From NCBI GenBank assembly GCA_003170315.1, contig PNAH01000004.1:87700-139713 (forward strand): DNA of 52,014 nucleotides, given 5' to 3'. Below the pieces are notes generated by a model. That model was not told the origin of the DNA and did no database searches. It worked only from the letters and a program-made list of their open reading frames with translations. The DNA is from Acidimicrobiaceae bacterium (lineage in GTDB: Bacteria > Actinomycetota > Acidimicrobiia > Acidimicrobiales > RAAP-2). A program made the position numbers and the translations under genes. Positions 15,742 to 27,902 of the stretch are shown in pieces (position 1 is the stretch's first letter; every line of letters starts with the position of its first letter).

Positions 15742-17003
15742 GAATTCCGTTCGATGTTGGCGCCGAGGTGACGGAGGCGACCGACGAAATCGTCGTAGCC
15801 GCGGTCCATGTGCTCGAGTCCCGTCACCGTGGTCTCGCCTTCGGCCACCAGTCCGGCGAGGATCAACGCCGCCGCGGCGCGAATGTCACTGGCGTGCACC
15901 GAGGTACCCGTGAGGTGATCGACCCCGCGGATCATCGCGTGATGGCCCTCCGTGGTGATGCTGGCGCCCAGGCGAACGAGCTCGTCGACGTAGCGAAAGC
16001 GACCGACGAACAGGTTCTCGGTGACGACCGAGACGCCGTCGGCCACGCTCAACATCGTGGTTATCAGCGGCTTGTAGTCGGTCGCCACCCCCGGATAGGG
16101 CAGCGTCGCGACGTCACAGGCCTGGAAGGTGCGCGGTCCCTGGGCGGCCACGCCGGGTCCGCGCACGTCGACCACGCCGCCCATCGCCTCGATCTTACGA
16201 AGGAGCATCTCCATGTGCTCCGGGTGGGCGTCCACCACTCGCACCTCGCCACCGGTAATGAGACCCGACGCGAGATAGGTGGCCGAAACCACCCGGTCGG
16301 TCACCACGTGGTGGCGGGCGGGACGCAACTCCTCCACGCCGTCAATAGTGAGTCGTGACGTGCCGAGACCTTCGATTCGAGCGCCCATGGCGATGAGCTG
16401 CTTGGCCAGGTCCTCGACCTCGGGCTCGCGCGCGGCGTTGTCGATCACCGAGCGGCCCTCGGCGAGCACGCAGGCCATCAGCAAGTTGTCGGTGGCGGTG
16501 TGGCTGGGGTATTCGAGCGTGATGCGCGCGGCACGTAGTCGGGGACGATCAATCGTGGCGCGAATGAAATTACGGTCGTTGTGGAAGGTCGCGCCCATGG
16601 CCGTGAGACCGTCGGTGTGAAAGTTGATCGGACGTTGGCCGAAGTCGTCGCCACCCGGCAGCGCCATGTCCGCTCGTCCGCAGCGTGCGAGGAGGGGTCC
16701 GAGGATGACGATGGACGCGCGCATCGCCTCGAACAATCGAGCCGGTGCCACGGGATTGAAGTCGGAGGCTTCGGGCACCACGATGGAGAGTTCGTGTTCG
16801 GCCGGACGTTCGACGTGGCAACCCAACGCCTCCAACAGTTCCACCATCATTCCCACGTCGGTGATTCGCGGGACGTTGGTTAAGTGGTGCTCTCCCGTAG
16901 CGAGCAGGCAGGCCGCCATCTCCTTCAACACCGCGTTCTTGGCGCCCAAGGCCTGGACGTCGCCCTCGAGGGCTCCGGCGGGCTTTACGACGAGTGTTGT
17001 CAC
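15738..17003 (-). CDS. murA: UDP-N-acetylglucosamine 1-carboxyvinyltransferase MurA, Asp-type active site
   Basis: Adds enolpyruvate to UDP-GlcNAc in the first committed step of peptidoglycan synthesis. Seen in the 421 residues: GAKNAVLK (20-27, with the conserved Lys22), TDYKP with the catalytic Asp, and DIRAAAALI with the C-terminal Arg. The active-site loop reads LPGGDDFGQRP: Asp119 stands where E. coli has Cys115. A Cys-to-Asp change here is known from mycobacteria and chlamydiae and removes the residue alkylated by fosfomycin, so intrinsic resistance is expected. The start is GTG 17003, with GAAGG just upstream. It is divergent from glpX across 74 bp. Confidence 0.95.
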   Translation of the reverse strand: MTTLVVKPAGALEGDVQALGAKNAVLKEMAACLLATGEHHLTNVPRITDVGMMVELLEALGCHVERPAEHELSIVVPEASDFNPVAPARLFEAMRASIVILGPLLARCGRADMALPGGDDFGQRPINFHTDGLTAMGATFHNDRNFIRATIDRPRLRAARITLEYPSHTATDNLLMACVLAEGRSVIDNAAREPEVEDLAKQLIAMGARIEGLGTSRLTIDGVEELRPARHHVVTDRVVSATYLASGLITGGEVRVVDAHPEHMEMLLRKIEAMGGVVDVRGPGVAAQGPRTFQACDVATLPYPGVATDYKPLITTMLSVADGVSVVTENLFVGRFRYVDELVRLGASITTEGHHAMIRGVDHLTGTSVHASDIRAAAALILAGLVAEGETTVTGLEHMDRGYDDFVGRLRHLGANIERNS

Positions 17004-17077
17004 CCTTCAAGTATTGCCGGTGACACGAAATAGACCGGGACGAGGTCGAAGAGGCCACTCACTGTACGCTGTGCCTC

Positions 17078-18067
17078 GTGCTGCAACCGTCCCAACCGGA
17101 CCGCAATATTGCCCTCGAGATGATTCGCGTCACCGAGGCCGCGGCCATCGCCGCCGCGCGCTGGTCCGGTCGCGGTGACAAGAACGCGGCCGACGGCGCG
17201 GCGGTCGACGCGATGCGCTTCGTACTCGGCGGCGTCGCCATGGACGGCATCGTCGTCATCGGTGAAGGCGAAAAGGACGACGCGCCGATGCTCTACAACG
17301 GAGAACGGATCGGCGACGGTCGTCCGCCGCTCGTCGACATCGCGGTCGACCCAGTGGACGGTACGACGCTCACCGCGATGGGTCGCAACGGGGCGTTGTC
17401 GGTCATCGCCCTTTCGGAGCGCGGCACCATGTTCAATCCCGGACCCTGCGTCTACATGAACAAGATTGCCGTCGGACCGCGGGGTCGCGGTTCGGTCGAC
17501 ATCAACGCCTCGGCGACGGACAACCTGACGGAACTGTCGAAACGATTGAAGAAACCGATTCCCGAACTCGGTGTGGTGATTCTCGATCGTCCGCGTCACG
17601 ACGCGCTCCTCGCCGAGGTTCGCGAAGCCGGTGCGCGCGTGCTCTCCATCTCCGACGGCGACGTGGCCGGCGCTATCGCGACCGGTTGGCCCAACTCCGG
17701 AGCCGACGTGCTCTTCGGCATCGGCGGCACTCCGGAAGGCGTCATCGCGGCGGCGGCATTGAAGGGACTCGGTGGCGAGATCCAGGGCATGCTCATCGCG
17801 CGCGACGACGACGAGCGTCGTATGGCCGAAGGACTGGGCTATGACTTCACGCGGGTATTGACAACCGACGATCTCGTCGCCAGCGACAACTGCTTCTTCT
17901 CAGCGACGGCGATCACCGACGGTGATTTCTTACGCGGCGTGCGATTCCACGACTTCGGCGCGACCACGCAATCGATGGTCGTGCGTTCACAATCGGGTAC
18001 GGTGCGAACGATCGAGACGTTCCACCGGCACAACAAACTCGAAGAGTTCACGTCTGCGGGCTTCTGA
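17078..18067 (+). CDS. glpX: Class II fructose-1,6-bisphosphatase GlpX
   Basis: Gluconeogenic phosphatase of 329 residues. Signature blocks: RWSGRGDKNAADGAAVDAMR (29-48), VIGEGEKDDAPMLYNGE (60-76), the metal-site DPVDGTT (91-97) and the C-terminal FGIGGTPEGVIAAAALKGLGG. GlpX is the main FBPase in actinobacteria. The GTG start lacks a Shine-Dalgarno; TACGCT (17065-17070) ends 7 nt before it, again consistent with a leaderless transcript. Monocistronic. Confidence 0.96.
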   Translation: MLQPSQPDRNIALEMIRVTEAAAIAAARWSGRGDKNAADGAAVDAMRFVLGGVAMDGIVVIGEGEKDDAPMLYNGERIGDGRPPLVDIAVDPVDGTTLTAMGRNGALSVIALSERGTMFNPGPCVYMNKIAVGPRGRGSVDINASATDNLTELSKRLKKPIPELGVVILDRPRHDALLAEVREAGARVLSISDGDVAGAIATGWPNSGADVLFGIGGTPEGVIAAAALKGLGGEIQGMLIARDDDERRMAEGLGYDFTRVLTTDDLVASDNCFFSATAITDGDFLRGVRFHDFGATTQSMVVRSQSGTVRTIETFHRHNKLEEFTSAGF

Positions 18068-18207
18068 TACTTGTTTGATTGTTCACGAAGCGCGAATACG
18101 CAGTCATTCGCACACAATGTTCGATTGCAAGCGCCAACTCGTCGTCGTAAGGTCCGCAGTAGAGCGATTGGGCTCAACTATTCGGTTTCAACCAAGAGGG
18201 GGACGTC

Positions 18208-18639
18208 GTGCAGGTTTCGAATCTTTTAGCGAACAAGAACCAAGATGTGGCCACGATTTCCCAGGAGCGCACCGTGGCTGACGCGCTGTTGCTCTTGAAG
18301 GAGCGGGCCATCGGCGCCCTGGTCGTGACCGGTCCGACACCACCGTTGGTCGGCATCTTCAGTGAGCGCGACGCCGTGCGGGCCTTGGCGACCAGCGGCG
18401 CCGCGGCGCTCGAAACGACGGTCGCCGAACTGATGTCGACGGACGTACAGACCTGCGACGAGACCACCACGGTCACCGAATTGATGGGACTGATGACCGA
18501 GCGGCGCATACGACACCTTCCGGTCGTGCACGAAGGTCAATTGGTGGGCATGATCTCGATCGGCGACGTCGTGAAGGCCCGTTTCGACGAACTCGAACAC
18601 GATAAGAAGGATCTGCTGGACTACGTGTCGGCGAGGTAA
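18208..18639 (+). CDS. Two-CBS-domain protein
   Basis: Stand-alone CBS pair of 143 residues: first CBS about 7-62 (TVADALLLLKERAIGALVVTG, then GIFSERDAVRALA), second about 73-130 (VTELMGLMTERRIRHLPVVHEG, then GMISIGDVVKAR). Such proteins bind adenine nucleotides and sense energy state, but the partner is unknown. The GTG start is set by a strong AGAGGGGG about 6 bases upstream. It follows glpX after 140 bp and may be separately expressed. Confidence 0.88.
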   Translation: MQVSNLLANKNQDVATISQERTVADALLLLKERAIGALVVTGPTPPLVGIFSERDAVRALATSGAAALETTVAELMSTDVQTCDETTTVTELMGLMTERRIRHLPVVHEGQLVGMISIGDVVKARFDELEHDKKDLLDYVSAR

Positions 18640-18667
18640 ATAGCAGTAGCCTCGTCGCGTTCAGAAA

Positions 18668-18958
18668 TTATCCCGTGGCGAGCTTGACGGCCTTGCGGAA
18701 CTTAAATCGTTCACCGAGCCAGCAGACCAGTGGAAACAGTCCAATCGTTGAGATCATCCAACCCGTGTATTGGAGCGCATGACCGACCGGCGCAAACATT
18801 AACGCCAGACCCACGACATAGAAGACCCACGTAATGCGCTTCCAAATTTGTGCTCGCCCGTATTGATCAGCGATGGCATCGCCATATTGCTCACGGCCGG
18901 TGTATTTGGCTCCCCAGTGATCGACACCACTCTGCTCAATCTGGTCCACAAAGCGCAT
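18668..18958 (-). CDS. Small two-helix membrane protein, unknown
   Basis: Protein of 96 residues. A polar N-terminal half (GAKYTGREQYGDAIADQYGRAQIWKR) is followed by two membrane helices (about 43-60 and 65-84) and a basic tail. I do not recognise the family. It lies just downstream of atpC on the same strand, 206 bp away. It is a plausible gene because its codon use is like its neighbours', but direct support is limited. Confidence 0.5.
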   Translation of the reverse strand: MRFVDQIEQSGVDHWGAKYTGREQYGDAIADQYGRAQIWKRITWVFYVVGLALMFAPVGHALQYTGWMISTIGLFPLVCWLGERFKFRKAVKLATG

Positions 18959-19080
18959 CAGAGGGCTGCCGCGATGACTCTGAACGAGAGCGAGAGCGAA
19001 ATCTTGGCGCTATCCAACCGGCCCGTTCGCGCGTTTGCGTTCCTCAAATCGTGGATCATTACAGCCCTACAATACCCGCC

Positions 19081-19128
19081 ATGAGCGAAGCCATGGACGG
19101 ACAGATGAGTTCGCGCAATCAGGTCTAA
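19081..19128 (+). other. Tiny 15-codon open frame downstream of a TACAAT hexamer
   Basis: ATG AGC GAA GCC begins 7 bases after TACAAT (19068-19073) and runs 15 codons to TAA. It lies in the 206-bp space between the small membrane protein and atpC, convergent to atpC. No -35 at normal spacing and no downstream gene on this strand. Recorded as a position only; likely not coding. Confidence 0.12.
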
Positions 19129-19164
19129 GTCGAAAAGTTGAACCGGCGGATGGTGCCAACGAGA

Positions 19165-19593
19165 TCACGCCTTCGCGGCGCTGAGTCGCAACTCGGCCCG
19201 TTCGAGCGCAGCTCTCGCCATCACACTCGTCGTGGTCTCTCGCTCGTTTCGACTGTCGGCGGCGATCTCGGCTTCCGCTGAATCCTTGGCCGCTTGCGCG
19301 CGCGCCACGTCGATCTCGCTCACCTTCTCGGCGATGCCCGCGAGGACTGTGGCGAGCGTCTCCTCTTCGCCTTCACCGGGGCCCACTTGGAAGAAACCTC
19401 CATGAACCGCAATGGCAATTTCGCCTTCCAGAGTGTCAACCCGCACCACGCTCGGGACCACGTCGCCGACCATGTCCATGTGCTGCGGCAACACCGTGAA
19501 CCAGCCCTCGGACGATCGCGCCACCAGCGCTGTCGCCTCACCGACCCACAGCGGCGCCTCGGGCGTCACGATTTCGACCTTCAGGGTGCTCAC
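19165..19593 (-). CDS. atpC: ATP synthase F1 epsilon subunit
   Basis: Epsilon subunit of the F1 central stalk, 142 residues. N-terminal beta-sandwich (LKVEIVTPEAPLWVGEATALVARSSEG at the start and a middle IAVHGGFFQVG), then a C-terminal two-helix part rich in Ala and Glu (SEIDVARAQAAKDSAEAEIA and a last RAALERAELRLSAA). It is the last gene of the operon and follows atpD by 2 bp. I see no clear hairpin with T-run behind it. Confidence 0.95.
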   Translation of the reverse strand: MSTLKVEIVTPEAPLWVGEATALVARSSEGWFTVLPQHMDMVGDVVPSVVRVDTLEGEIAIAVHGGFFQVGPGEGEEETLATVLAGIAEKVSEIDVARAQAAKDSAEAEIAADSRNERETTTSVMARAALERAELRLSAAKA

Positions 19594-19595
19594 GT

Positions 19596-21930
<2,335 letters not shown>

Positions 21931-21961
21931 TGCTCCTCCTTTCTCGCTAGTTCTTCGTGGG

Positions 21962-23485
<1,524 letters not shown>

Positions 23486-23497
23486 AGATTCCTTTTC

Positions 23498-24409
23498 TTA
23501 GTCATTTCGATTCAAAGACGATTCGTACAAGTGGCTCGGTGCGACGGCGTCTCGCAGGGCTCCGAGACGCGCGCGGGTCGTAGCGTCCAATCGCAGGTCG
23601 CCGATCTCGACGAGGACGCCGCCCAGCAATTCGGGACTATCGGCGATCTGCAGTTCCACGTTCTTGCCGGTGAGCAAGGAGAGCGACGCCGCGAGGTCGG
23701 CTCGGCTCTGCTCGTCCAGGGGACGAGCGGTGTACACGCGCGCGACGCGCCAGTCCCGGGCCCTGGCGACGTAGTCCACGAGGTAGTCCAGCGTGCCGAC
23801 GACGTCTCGCGCGCGGCCCCCTTCGATGACGAATCTCGCGAGCGCCAAGGTGACGGCGTCGACCTTGTCGCCCAACAGAGCCTGCACCGTGCCGACCCGG
23901 GAGTCGAGTTCGGCGTCGCGGTCGAGCAGCAGTCGTCGTAGATCGAGATTGCCCTCGACGGTTCGCGCCCAGCGAAAGAGCTCGTCTTCGATTTCGTCGA
24001 AGTTCTGCGCGTCGACCTCGTCGAGCAAGGCGTCAGCAAAGCCGCTGACGCGTTGGCGCGACGCCATCAGGCCGAGACCGCCGAGCGGGAAGGTGCCGTC
24101 GTTCGCTCGATCTCTCGCGGCGAGGGCGAGTTCTCCCAGAGCGTGAGGAACGTCCGGGGCCGAAGCGTTGCTCGCGGCGTAGACCGCGACCTGCAGGGTG
24201 ACGTCGTGGACTTTTCCGGCGAGGACGTCGTGCACGATCAGACCACGCGACGCGGCGGCGATGGAGGTGTCGGTCAGTACGGCTCGTAGGTCGGCGCGGC
24301 CGAGGACGGTCTGCTCGAGCGACGCGAGTTCACCGACCACCGTCGCGAGCGCGGCAGCGTCCAATGAGCCCAATCGGGCAGCGGCGTATCCTTCGAGCTT
24401 GGGCAGCAT
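23498..24409 (-). CDS. atpH: ATP synthase delta subunit with an extra N-terminal domain
   Basis: Peripheral-stalk subunit that holds F1 via the alpha N-termini. At 303 residues it is far longer than the common delta (about 180). Residues about 120-295 form a complete delta (FADALLDEVDAQNFDEIEDELFRW through ELLGGVLVEIGDLRLDATTRARL). Residues 1-110 look like a second copy of the N-terminal helical domain (AAARLGSLDAAALATVVGELASLEQ, then ADLRAVLTD, then VHDVTLQVAVYAAS). Long delta proteins are known in actinobacteria and mycobacteria fuse this region to b; here b and delta are separate genes. Confidence 0.93.
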   Translation of the reverse strand: MLPKLEGYAAARLGSLDAAALATVVGELASLEQTVLGRADLRAVLTDTSIAAASRGLIVHDVLAGKVHDVTLQVAVYAASNASAPDVPHALGELALAARDRANDGTFPLGGLGLMASRQRVSGFADALLDEVDAQNFDEIEDELFRWARTVEGNLDLRRLLLDRDAELDSRVGTVQALLGDKVDAVTLALARFVIEGGRARDVVGTLDYLVDYVARARDWRVARVYTARPLDEQSRADLAASLSLLTGKNVELQIADSPELLGGVLVEIGDLRLDATTRARLGALRDAVAPSHLYESSLNRND

Positions 24410-24411
24410 GA

Positions 24412-24933
24412 TCAGTTACTGGATCCCCTGGCCGCTTCGACGTTCAGTGCGGCGACGGCTTCGCGAACCAGGTCCTGGTGCGAACTCTCGTCCACCTCGC
24501 GTCCCACGATCTGATTGACGAGTTCAAACACCACCTCGCCAATTCGAGCCGAGGCTTCGTCGATGGCGCGCTGGCGAGCGGTGTCCACTTCAGCGTTGGC
24601 GTTGGCGATGATCCGGTCGTATTCGGCCTGTCCCCGGCTGGCCGATTCGGCCTTGACCTGATCGGAGGTCGCCTGGGCCGCGGCCACGATCTCCCGGGCC
24701 TGGTCCCTCGCGGCGCTCAGGAGTTGCTGGCGTTCGTCGCCGGCCGCGGCCGCTTCGGCTTTGGCCGCGTCGGCCGCGGCCAGTGACTCACGAATCTTCT
24801 CCTGACGACTCTCCAGCGCCTTGTTCAGGGGCGGCAGGATGTACTTCGTCATGAGTAGCAGAATCACCATCACCGTGACGAGTTCAATGAAGAACGTGCC
24901 ATTGGGGAGGAGGAAGACTGACGTTGCGATCAT
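24412..24933 (-). CDS. atpF: ATP synthase Fo subunit b
   Basis: Peripheral-stalk subunit of 173 residues: one membrane helix about 14-32 (FFIELVTVMVILLLMTKYIL), the PPLNKALESRQEKI neck and a long alanine-rich coiled coil to the end. It is separate from delta, unlike the mycobacterial b-delta fusion. Two bp separate it from atpH. Confidence 0.95.
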   Translation of the reverse strand: MIATSVFLLPNGTFFIELVTVMVILLLMTKYILPPLNKALESRQEKIRESLAAADAAKAEAAAAGDERQQLLSAARDQAREIVAAAQATSDQVKAESASRGQAEYDRIIANANAEVDTARQRAIDEASARIGEVVFELVNQIVGREVDESSHQDLVREAVAALNVEAARGSSN

Positions 24934-25001
24934 CTCAATACCCTTCTATGTGAATAGCGATCTTCGGAACGTTCCACGAACGTGGAACCGGTCCGGCAGA
25001 G

Positions 25002-25268
25002 CTACTTAATCTTGGCGAAGACGTAAACGAACACGATCATGAACAGCAGGTTGATGAAGTACATCGCCTCGACGAGTCCGACCGTCAAGAAGAAGTACGT
25101 ACGGGCTTTGTTCTCAACCTCGGGTTGACGGGCGATCGCCGCGATGGTTTGGCTACCAGCCAGGCCGTCGCCTATTGCCGCACCAATTGCGCCACCGCCG
25201 AGGGCCAATCCGCCACCGACGAGTGCACCCGCAATGCCGATCGCACCTGCGACTGTTTGTGCTGCCAT
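25002..25268 (-). CDS. atpE: ATP synthase Fo subunit c
   Basis: Rotor-ring proteolipid of 88 residues. Helix 1 is glycine-rich (about residues 8-38), the loop is ARQPE (46-50), and helix 2 has the ion-binding Glu67 in GLVEAMYF. No Ser/Thr follows the Glu, so the site is proton-type rather than sodium-type. AGGAGG precedes the ATG. The 68-bp gap to atpF is the largest inside the operon. Confidence 0.97.
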   Translation of the reverse strand: MAAQTVAGAIGIAGALVGGGLALGGGAIGAAIGDGLAGSQTIAAIARQPEVENKARTYFFLTVGLVEAMYFINLLFMIVFVYVFAKIK

Positions 25269-25290
25269 TTTCTATTCCTCCTGGTTGGTG

Positions 25291-26088
25291 TTACTGCGAA
25301 GTCTCGAGTACTGCGGTCTGCTTCTTTTCCTTCTTCTTCTCGTGCTTTTCTTCGTGCTCTTCGTCGTGGCTCATCGCCAATCCGAAGTAGATGATCGTCA
25401 GCAACATGAAGATGTAGGCCTGGATCGCGCCGATCGCGAGGTCAAAGGGCTTCCAGATGATTTCGAACGGACCGACCGCCTTGGCCATCAGGGCCGCGAC
25501 GACCACGATCATCAGACCGCCGGAGAAGAGGTTGCCGAATAGACGGAGCGTCAAGGTGATGGGCTTGGTGACCTCTTCGACGAGGTTGATCGGTGTCAAT
25601 GCCGCGTACGGCTTCCCATAGTGCCGGAGGTAGCCCCCGAGGCGGCGCGCCCGCACCGATTCGATGTGAACCCACGTGATGACGAACAGGGCCAGCGCCA
25701 ACGGCAGATTCACGTCGCTCGTCGGAGCGGGGAATATCTCCCCGGATTGGCCGGGGTGCATGGCCGTGGGCAAGAAGCCGATCCAGTTGCAGATCAGGAC
25801 GAAGATGAATACCGTGACGCCGATCGGAACGAATTTCTTTCCCTTTTCTCCCACGGCCGACGTGGCGAGGTCGCCCACGATGTCGACCACGAGTATCTCC
25901 CAAAGCAGCTGAAACTTTCCGGGCACCCCGTCGGTGACTGTGGCGCGCAGGCGTAAACCCATGAAGATGACGATGGCCAAAGCGAGCAGCGTGGACATCG
26001 CAATGTCGGTGTCGATGGTGAGGCCGAAGAGGCTGAGGTGGGGGTGTACCCCGACGGTGATCGTCTTCGCGGCGTACAGCGTCCTCAC
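25291..26088 (-). CDS. atpB: ATP synthase Fo subunit a
   Basis: Stator proton channel, 265 residues, five to six membrane helices. The essential arginine is R182 in LTLRLFGNLFSGGLM; NWIGFLPTAMHPGQ and LVEEVTKPITL are also typical. The C-terminus is a highly charged tail (HDEEHEEKHEKKKEKK) that I do not associate with most subunits a. GTG start overlaps the atpI stop by 4 bp (GTGA), with GGGAGGAG upstream. Confidence 0.97.
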   Translation of the reverse strand: MRTLYAAKTITVGVHPHLSLFGLTIDTDIAMSTLLALAIVIFMGLRLRATVTDGVPGKFQLLWEILVVDIVGDLATSAVGEKGKKFVPIGVTVFIFVLICNWIGFLPTAMHPGQSGEIFPAPTSDVNLPLALALFVITWVHIESVRARRLGGYLRHYGKPYAALTPINLVEEVTKPITLTLRLFGNLFSGGLMIVVVAALMAKAVGPFEIIWKPFDLAIGAIQAYIFMLLTIIYFGLAMSHDEEHEEKHEKKKEKKQTAVLETSQ

Positions 26089-26498
26089 TCCACTCCTCCC
26101 TGACTCGTTACCACGCGCATGACGTTCGCCACAAACACGAGCTGATACAGCACGAGCCCAGACACAATACCGATTCCGAGGGGGGCGTTCAGGAAGACGG
26201 CGAGCAGGACAATGACCGTCATTAGGAGCAATCGGGCCGTCGTCCGACCGCCGAGTTGACGTCGAACCGCCTTGGTGCTCTGCTCACCGCGCAGTTCGAC
26301 CTTGGCGGCTTGGCCATCCAGGAATCGCAGGTTCATGATCGCCATGACCACTCCGAGCACGACGCCGAGCGCGGCCAAGGGCGGGGCAAGGACGACGGCC
26401 ACGATGAAACCCAGGGCACCGGCGATGACCGCTGAAAGTGTGGTGCGACGGAGAAGGCGCGGCAGTGTGTCGGTTGGGAGGTTTTCTAGCACGAGCAA
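26085..26498 (-). CDS. atpI: ATP synthase subunit I (AtpI-like)
   Basis: Membrane protein of 137 residues with four hydrophobic helices in two hairpins (about 22-38, 41-57, 89-105, 108-127) and a basic loop between. Position directly before atpB and the plan fit the ATP-synt_I family, thought to help c-ring assembly. Sequence signature is weak, as usual for this family, so the call leans on context. Confidence 0.8.
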   Translation of the reverse strand: MLVLENLPTDTLPRLLRRTTLSAVIAGALGFIVAVVLAPPLAALGVVLGVVMAIMNLRFLDGQAAKVELRGEQSTKAVRRQLGGRTTARLLLMTVIVLLAVFLNAPLGIGIVSGLVLYQLVFVANVMRVVTSQGGVE

Positions 26499-26505
26499 TG
26501 GGTTT

Positions 26506-26763
26506 CTAAAGGAAACGCCGGACTTGCTTAACCACGCTCACCACGGCGGCGACCGTTCCTAATGTTATCCCGATTAACAGACCCCACGGCGAGGTCCCCC
26601 AGGTGCGATCGGCCCATATGCCGAGCACCACGAAGACGGCGATGATGATCGCGACCGTCGTTCCCATGGTCATTAGTGCGACCGCTCCAGGTAGGTCTTT
26701 CACCCGGTCATTTGCCTGTTCAGCGGGTGTGGGCGGCTCGTGTTCGCCGGCACGATCGTTCAC
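26506..26763 (-). CDS. AtpZ-like small membrane protein
   Basis: Protein of 85 residues: polar N-terminus, then two helices (about 28-49 and 58-77) with VVLGIWADRTWGTSPWGLLIGITLGTVAAV between and across them. This is the ATPase_gene1/AtpZ pattern (G-x-W-x-D then P-W-x-L-x-G), found at the start of atp operons. GTG start overlaps the wecA stop by 4 bp. Confidence 0.8.
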   Translation of the reverse strand: MNDRAGEHEPPTPAEQANDRVKDLPGAVALMTMGTTVAIIIAVFVVLGIWADRTWGTSPWGLLIGITLGTVAAVVSVVKQVRRFL

Positions 26764-27902
26764 CGGCGCGAACTCTCACGCACCCGCTTGGCCTCTTCCG
26801 CTCGGTAGTACAAACGATTAACCAAGGGGCTGAACCACGTCAACAGACCGATCAACAAGAGCCCGACGCCGAGCGGGATAAAAACGTTCGCCTGGGTGTC
26901 GAACAGTGGCAGTAACACAAAGCCACAGAGCAACGCCGTCCAGAGCCACAAGATCACCACGGTGCGTCGATGACCGTGGCCCAGGCGCATCAGTCGGTGG
27001 TGAATGTGGTTCTTGTCCGGGGTGTGGAACCCCTGACCCGACGCGGTGCGACGCACGAAGGCCCAGACCGCGTCCATCAGCGGGACGCCGAGGATGAACA
27101 CGGGAATCAAGAGCGGCGCGAAGAAGAAGAACGTCACGCCGCTCGCCGGTGGCGTTCTCCCCCCGATCACCATCGTCGAGGCGCTCATCAGGAGTCCCAA
27201 CAACAAGGCTCCGGCGTCGCCCATGAACAGCTTGGCCGGATGAAAGTTGTCGCGCAAAAAACCGAGACAGATGCCGCAGGTCAGGGCCGCGATCAACGGT
27301 CCTACGTTGTTGCTCGGCAACAGTCCGAGGTCCTCCAGACGCAACCCGTAGAGACAGAGCGTGCCCGAGGCGATCGCCACGATGCCGCCGGCCAAGCCGT
27401 CGAGGCCGTCGATGAGATTGACGGCGTTCGTCAGCGCGAAGACCCACACCGCGGTGATGATCGGCAGGATCGACGGGCCGAGCACGATGAATCCGGCGAA
27501 GGGCAGTTTCAGTTGGTACATCGTGGCGCCCGAGAAGTAGAGAATCGACGCCGCGAGGAACTGACCGGCGACCTTCGCCGGGGCGCTCATCTCTCGAAAG
27601 TCGTCCAGCACACCCACGACGAAGATCACGCCGGCCGCGAGCAGGACGCCGAGCATCTCGTGCGAAGAGAGAATGATGTTGCGCAGCGTCGGTACGGCCA
27701 TGGCGACCAGGAGCGCCACGCAGAAGCCGACCAGCATGGCCGCGCCGCCACCGTAGGGCGTCGTGACTTGATGGACCTTCCGATCGTCCGGCAGGGCGGT
27801 GTAACCAATGCGCAGCGAAATCTTCCTCGCCGGAACGTTCGCCGCCAGGGTCACGACCGTTCCCACGGCGATGATGGCGACGTACGCGAGAATGTGGTGC
27901 AT
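26760..27902 (-). CDS. wecA: WecA/TagO-like polyprenyl-phosphate N-acetylhexosamine-1-phosphate transferase
   Basis: Membrane enzyme that starts cell-envelope glycan synthesis by moving a sugar-1-phosphate from UDP-sugar to undecaprenyl or decaprenyl phosphate. 380 residues with about ten or eleven helices. Motifs: DDRKVHQVTTPYGGG, LDDFREMSAPAKVAGQ (Mg2+ site), NLIDGLDGLAGG, LFMGDAGALLLG and the sugar-recognition HIHHRLMRLGHGHRR. The mycobacterial orthologue sits in the same place, upstream of atpI. It abuts glyA. Confidence 0.93.
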   Translation of the reverse strand: MHHILAYVAIIAVGTVVTLAANVPARKISLRIGYTALPDDRKVHQVTTPYGGGAAMLVGFCVALLVAMAVPTLRNIILSSHEMLGVLLAAGVIFVVGVLDDFREMSAPAKVAGQFLAASILYFSGATMYQLKLPFAGFIVLGPSILPIITAVWVFALTNAVNLIDGLDGLAGGIVAIASGTLCLYGLRLEDLGLLPSNNVGPLIAALTCGICLGFLRDNFHPAKLFMGDAGALLLGLLMSASTMVIGGRTPPASGVTFFFFAPLLIPVFILGVPLMDAVWAFVRRTASGQGFHTPDKNHIHHRLMRLGHGHRRTVVILWLWTALLCGFVLLPLFDTQANVFIPLGVGLLLIGLLTWFSPLVNRLYYRAEEAKRVRESSRR

